The translations under genes were made by a program, and so were the position numbers. A stretch of DNA of 32,516 nt, from NCBI GenBank assembly GCA_964415605.1, contig CAYQBA010000029.1, positions 1 through 32,516 on the forward strand, given 5' to 3'. This DNA is from UCB3 sp964415605 (lineage in GTDB: Bacteria > Chloroflexota > Anaerolineae > Epilineales > Epilineaceae). Positions 29,763-32,516 of the stretch are shown here, one piece after another. The notes beneath the pieces were generated by a model. That model was not told the origin of the DNA. It made no database searches and was given only the letters and a program-made list of their open reading frames with translations. How positions within the stretch are numbered: position 1 is the stretch's first letter; each line of letters opens with the position of its first letter.

Positions 29763-32390
29763 TCACCCGCCCCTCCCCCACGGCAGCCACACCCGCTCCC
29801 CCGGCCGCGGCGCATACCCGCAACTCGGCAGCGCCCACATGTCCACCACGCGCGTCACCGTGACCGCCCGGTCGAGCCAGTGTGGGAACCGCGCGGGCGC
29901 CGGCGGCGATACGCTGCCCTCGAAACGCGCCCAGGCCCAGCCCGACCGGCCGGCCGGGCCGCTGTCGCGATACGTCGGGTAGAGCGCGCGGTAGCGGGCC
30001 TCGAAGTCCGAGCCCGACGGGGCGAAGAGGAACCACTCGTCCCCCTCGCGCGGGCAGCGCCCGCCCGGCGCGAACCGCGAGTGCTCGAAGTTGGCCCAGT
30101 ACAGCCCCTCGAAGCCTTCCGTGAAGCCCGGCGGCGTGCCCGCCCCGAACACCCACAGCCCCGTCAAGTCGCCCGCGGCGTAGACCTCCCAGCCCGCCGC
30201 CACCACGAACCCGCCCGTGGCAACCGACACCATTGCCTGCGAGGCGATCTGCCCGACGCCGGGGATGGCACGAACCCCCAACGATCGCGGCGCCGCGGGG
30301 TCGCGCACGTCGATCGTCTCGAGAGAGTCGTACCCGCCAGCATAGACCACGTCGCCGCGGACCACCGGGTCATGCACCTCGCCCCATTCCGCCAGATCAA
30401 GCGTCCCGCGCCAGCGCAGGCCCGCCGGATCCTCGGCGTCGGCCACGTGCAGGCGGTTCTCGGCGTCGCGCACGAAGAGGCGCCCTCCCGCCGTGGTCAG
30501 CGCGAGCGCCGGCGCCGACAGCGTCAGGCTCGCAACCTCCGTCAAGACTGGTCCGTCCGCCGACAGCACGAGCGTGTAGGCCCGCACGCGCGGCGGATCC
30601 TCGGCGGTCCCCGCGAACGCACGCCCGCCGCCGGCGGCAACGCTTAGGAAGCTCCCGGCGACCCGGCTGATCTCCGACGGCCGGCCGGCGTCCGAGATGT
30701 CGAAGACCCGCAGCGCCCCAGGCTCGGACGACCCTTCCCCGTCGACCGGCATGTCCGCGACCCACAGCCGATCCCCGTCCACCGCGAGATCGGACATCGT
30801 CCCGACGGCGGGGAACCGTCCCGCGTCACGCGGCGCGGCCGGGGCGCGGGCGTCGACGACCCGCGCCTCCGAGACGCGCCGCCGCTCCTCGCCATCTCCG
30901 ACTGATCGCTGGGTGATCACGTAGGCCCAGCCCGAGCGCACGGCGATGGCGCGCGCGATGTTCAGGGCGCCCAGGTCGAGGGTGGAGACGATCCCCTGCC
31001 CCGGCACCACGAACGTCAGCTCGCTCTCGAACCCGAACGCCGTGCCCTGCACCACCAGCCCCGGCTCCGCCGCCAGCGCCTCGGTGATGCGCCGGCCCCC
31101 GATCAGCGGCCCGCGGGATCGCGGCTGGTCGGGCCGCGCCAGGTCGACGATCCCCATGCCCCGGGTCATCGAGGCGACCACCCCGACCCCGTCGCCAACG
31201 GCGAACTCGTCCGTCGCGCCCGGGAACCGTGTTTGCCCCAGGAGCAGGGGCGCCGCCGGGCGGCGGACGTCGAACACCCGGACGACGGTCCGGCCCTCGA
31301 AGAAGCCCACGCTCTCGGTCGTGACGACGTACAGCAACCCGTCCCGCCATGTCGGCGCCGCGGTCCACGCGCAGCGGCCGTCGCCAGTGGGCTCCGGGGT
31401 GGGCGTTGGACCTGGGCCTGGCACGGGCGTGGGGGGCGTGGCCAAGTCGACCTGGCCGATCAGCGCCGGAGCGCCCGGATCCGCCAGGCTGTACACCGCG
31501 AGGTTCTCACAGCTCGCGACGAACGCATGGCCATCGCCGGCGGTGACCGTCTCGGCCCGGTCGCCGAGCAGCACGCGCGCCGCGGGCCGCGGCGTCGACG
31601 GCGACGCGACGTCGATCGCGCTCAGGAACCGGTCGCCGGACTCGCGGTCGCGCGTGACGGCGTACGCGAAGCCGCCGGACACGGCCAGGCCGCTCACCGC
31701 GCCGCCGGCAGGGGTGTCGCCGGCCATGACGGGGGCGGCGGGGCGGGAGACGTCGATCAGCCGTACGTGGTCGTCGCCCGCTTCGCTGTCGGCGATCACG
31801 AGATGGCGCTCGTCGAAGGCCGCCAGCTCCAACGCGCGCGCGCGGATCCCTGTCGGGCCGGCTGACGTGTCGCCGGGTAAGTCGAGCGACCCGGCCAAGT
31901 TGAGGTGTGGATCCAGTACGACCAACCGCACGCGCGTCGTCTCGTCCGACCCGACGGCGCGGTCCCAGTCCATGAGGCCGTAGGTCCACGCACCGCGCCG
32001 GACCATGCGCGCGAGGTTGCCCGGCAGGAGCGACGGGCGGCCGGCGATCGACGGGCCGCTTCGCACCAACCGCGGCGCGGATGGGTCGGACAGGTCGTAG
32101 GCGTGAACGCGGAAGCCATGGCTCGTCAGCGCCTCGTCACCGGCGACGGCGACGCCGCCGACATGGCCGCCGATGCGATCGGTGAGCACAAGGCCGTCCG
32201 GCACGGGGGGCGGGGGATCGTCGGCGGGAGCGTGCGGGGCGAAGGGGACGCTGGCGGATGGGGCGGCGGCTGAAGCGGCAGGCGCGGGGGGCGGGGCGGC
32301 CGCGGGCGCGGGCGGCGCGGTCGCGAGCCATACCGCCAGGACGACGGCGGTGGCACGGGCCAACCTGTGCAGGGCATGCGGGGTGCGCAT
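29763..32390 (-). CDS. Exported LVIVD-repeat beta-propeller protein
   Basis: 875 residues from the ATG at 32390, chosen because GAGGAGG lies 7 nt upstream. Signal peptide: basic HALHRLARA, then TAVVLAVWLATAPPAPAAA, followed by a Pro/Ala-rich spacer. About ten LVIVD-type repeats follow, for example AYDLSDPSAPRLV, LIDVSRPAAPVMAG, AIDVASPSTPRP, VYSLADPGAPALIG, VFDVRRPAAPLLLG, IVDLARPDQPRS, VVDARAPAAPRDAG, VFDISDAGRPSE and TIDVRDPAAPRSLG. These form one or two surface beta-propellers; a short TPTPEPTGDG linker interrupts them near residue 335. A C-terminal ~110-residue module (FEGLYWANFEHSRFAPGG, EWFLFAPSGSDFEARYRALY) is Trp/Tyr-rich with paired Cys. It ends GERVWLPWGRGG, the W-L-P ending shared with two other exported proteins here. 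The function is unknown; adhesion or surface structure is likely. Confidence 0.82.
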   Translation of the reverse strand: MRTPHALHRLARATAVVLAVWLATAPPAPAAAPPPAPAASAAAPSASVPFAPHAPADDPPPPVPDGLVLTDRIGGHVGGVAVAGDEALTSHGFRVHAYDLSDPSAPRLVRSGPSIAGRPSLLPGNLARMVRRGAWTYGLMDWDRAVGSDETTRVRLVVLDPHLNLAGSLDLPGDTSAGPTGIRARALELAAFDERHLVIADSEAGDDHVRLIDVSRPAAPVMAGDTPAGGAVSGLAVSGGFAYAVTRDRESGDRFLSAIDVASPSTPRPAARVLLGDRAETVTAGDGHAFVASCENLAVYSLADPGAPALIGQVDLATPPTPVPGPGPTPTPEPTGDGRCAWTAAPTWRDGLLYVVTTESVGFFEGRTVVRVFDVRRPAAPLLLGQTRFPGATDEFAVGDGVGVVASMTRGMGIVDLARPDQPRSRGPLIGGRRITEALAAEPGLVVQGTAFGFESELTFVVPGQGIVSTLDLGALNIARAIAVRSGWAYVITQRSVGDGEERRRVSEARVVDARAPAAPRDAGRFPAVGTMSDLAVDGDRLWVADMPVDGEGSSEPGALRVFDISDAGRPSEISRVAGSFLSVAAGGGRAFAGTAEDPPRVRAYTLVLSADGPVLTEVASLTLSAPALALTTAGGRLFVRDAENRLHVADAEDPAGLRWRGTLDLAEWGEVHDPVVRGDVVYAGGYDSLETIDVRDPAAPRSLGVRAIPGVGQIASQAMVSVATGGFVVAAGWEVYAAGDLTGLWVFGAGTPPGFTEGFEGLYWANFEHSRFAPGGRCPREGDEWFLFAPSGSDFEARYRALYPTYRDSGPAGRSGWAWARFEGSVSPPAPARFPHWLDRAVTVTRVVDMWALPSCGYAPRPGERVWLPWGRGG

Positions 32391-32516
32391 CACGGACCCT
32401 CCTCGCGGTCTGGTAGCGATGACGCTCCGAGTCCGATAGAGGATACCGACGCGGGCAGGCGCGGGGAAGTCGTCATGTTCGTTGCGTCCATCGGCGTGCG
32501 GCTGGGTTGGGGTCAA

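Noticed and set aside
29763..32516. A longer start for the LVIVD protein running to the window edge
   Set aside because: The ATG at 32390 has a GAGGAGG site and starts a proper signal peptide; the upstream residues would bury it.

Overview
The window is GC-rich, GC3-biased bacterial DNA. It most resembles a Chloroflexota (Ardenticatenia/Anaerolineae-like) genome, probably metagenome-assembled. The reasons are Pro/Thr-rich linkers in exported beta-propeller proteins, a shared C-terminal W-L-P ending on exported proteins, TIGR03032 and TPR genes, and -10 boxes lying only 6-8 nt upstream of several start codons. The phylum call is inference; no rRNA or marker protein is present to settle it.

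Layout. 0.1-1.05 kb: CPBP membrane protease. 1.2-1.9 kb: VapB/VapC (PIN) toxin-antitoxin pair with a frameshifted toxin. 1.9-2.8 kb: a stretch of gene remnants, namely an orphan small protein, a frame-broken minus-strand gene and a methyltransferase N-terminus. 2.8-5.8 kb: a CgeB-like glycosyltransferase, a TIGR03032 protein and a truncated TPR protein, ending at a junction with the first ~50 codons of an oppositely oriented protein that resembles a DNA methylase. 5.9-7.25 kb (minus): small accessory genes, including a polymorphic-toxin-like nuclease domain coupled to a zinc-ribbon protein. 7.5 kb: tRNA-Leu(UAA). 7.8-8.95 kb: DUF433/PIN-like toxin-antitoxin pair. 9.0-12.55 kb: tightly overlapping PAS histidine kinase, response regulator and exported subtilase. 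12.7-14.0 kb (minus): small exported protein and a DUF4287-type protein. 14.1-23.9 kb (minus): complete recC-recB-recD operon with 4-nt overlaps. 24.0-24.8 kb: SDR oxidoreductase. 25.0-26.9 kb: seven-bladed PD40/TolB-like exported protein whose Pro/Thr linker contains a 100-N gap. 27.06-27.6 kb: HemG-like flavodoxin. 27.9-29.6 kb: lower-GC DUF262/DUF1524 (GmrSD-type) defence protein. 29.6 kb: 79-bp remnant of a second hemG-like gene. 29.8-32.4 kb: exported LVIVD-repeat propeller.

How the parts relate. RecBCD (break repair and degradation of linear DNA), the GmrSD-type protein, two PIN-type toxin-antitoxin pairs and the nuclease-toxin pair make this a region with a strong genome-defence/conflict flavour, mixed with housekeeping genes. 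The many broken genes at 1.5-2.8 and 5.7-5.9 kb point to repeated recombination. The most useful new observations are: the C-terminal W-L-P ending shared by all three large exported proteins; the exact 55-nt suffix/prefix identity across the N gap, whose removal restores one reading frame; the recurrent leaderless promoter architecture; and the hemG remnant on the far side of the defence gene.
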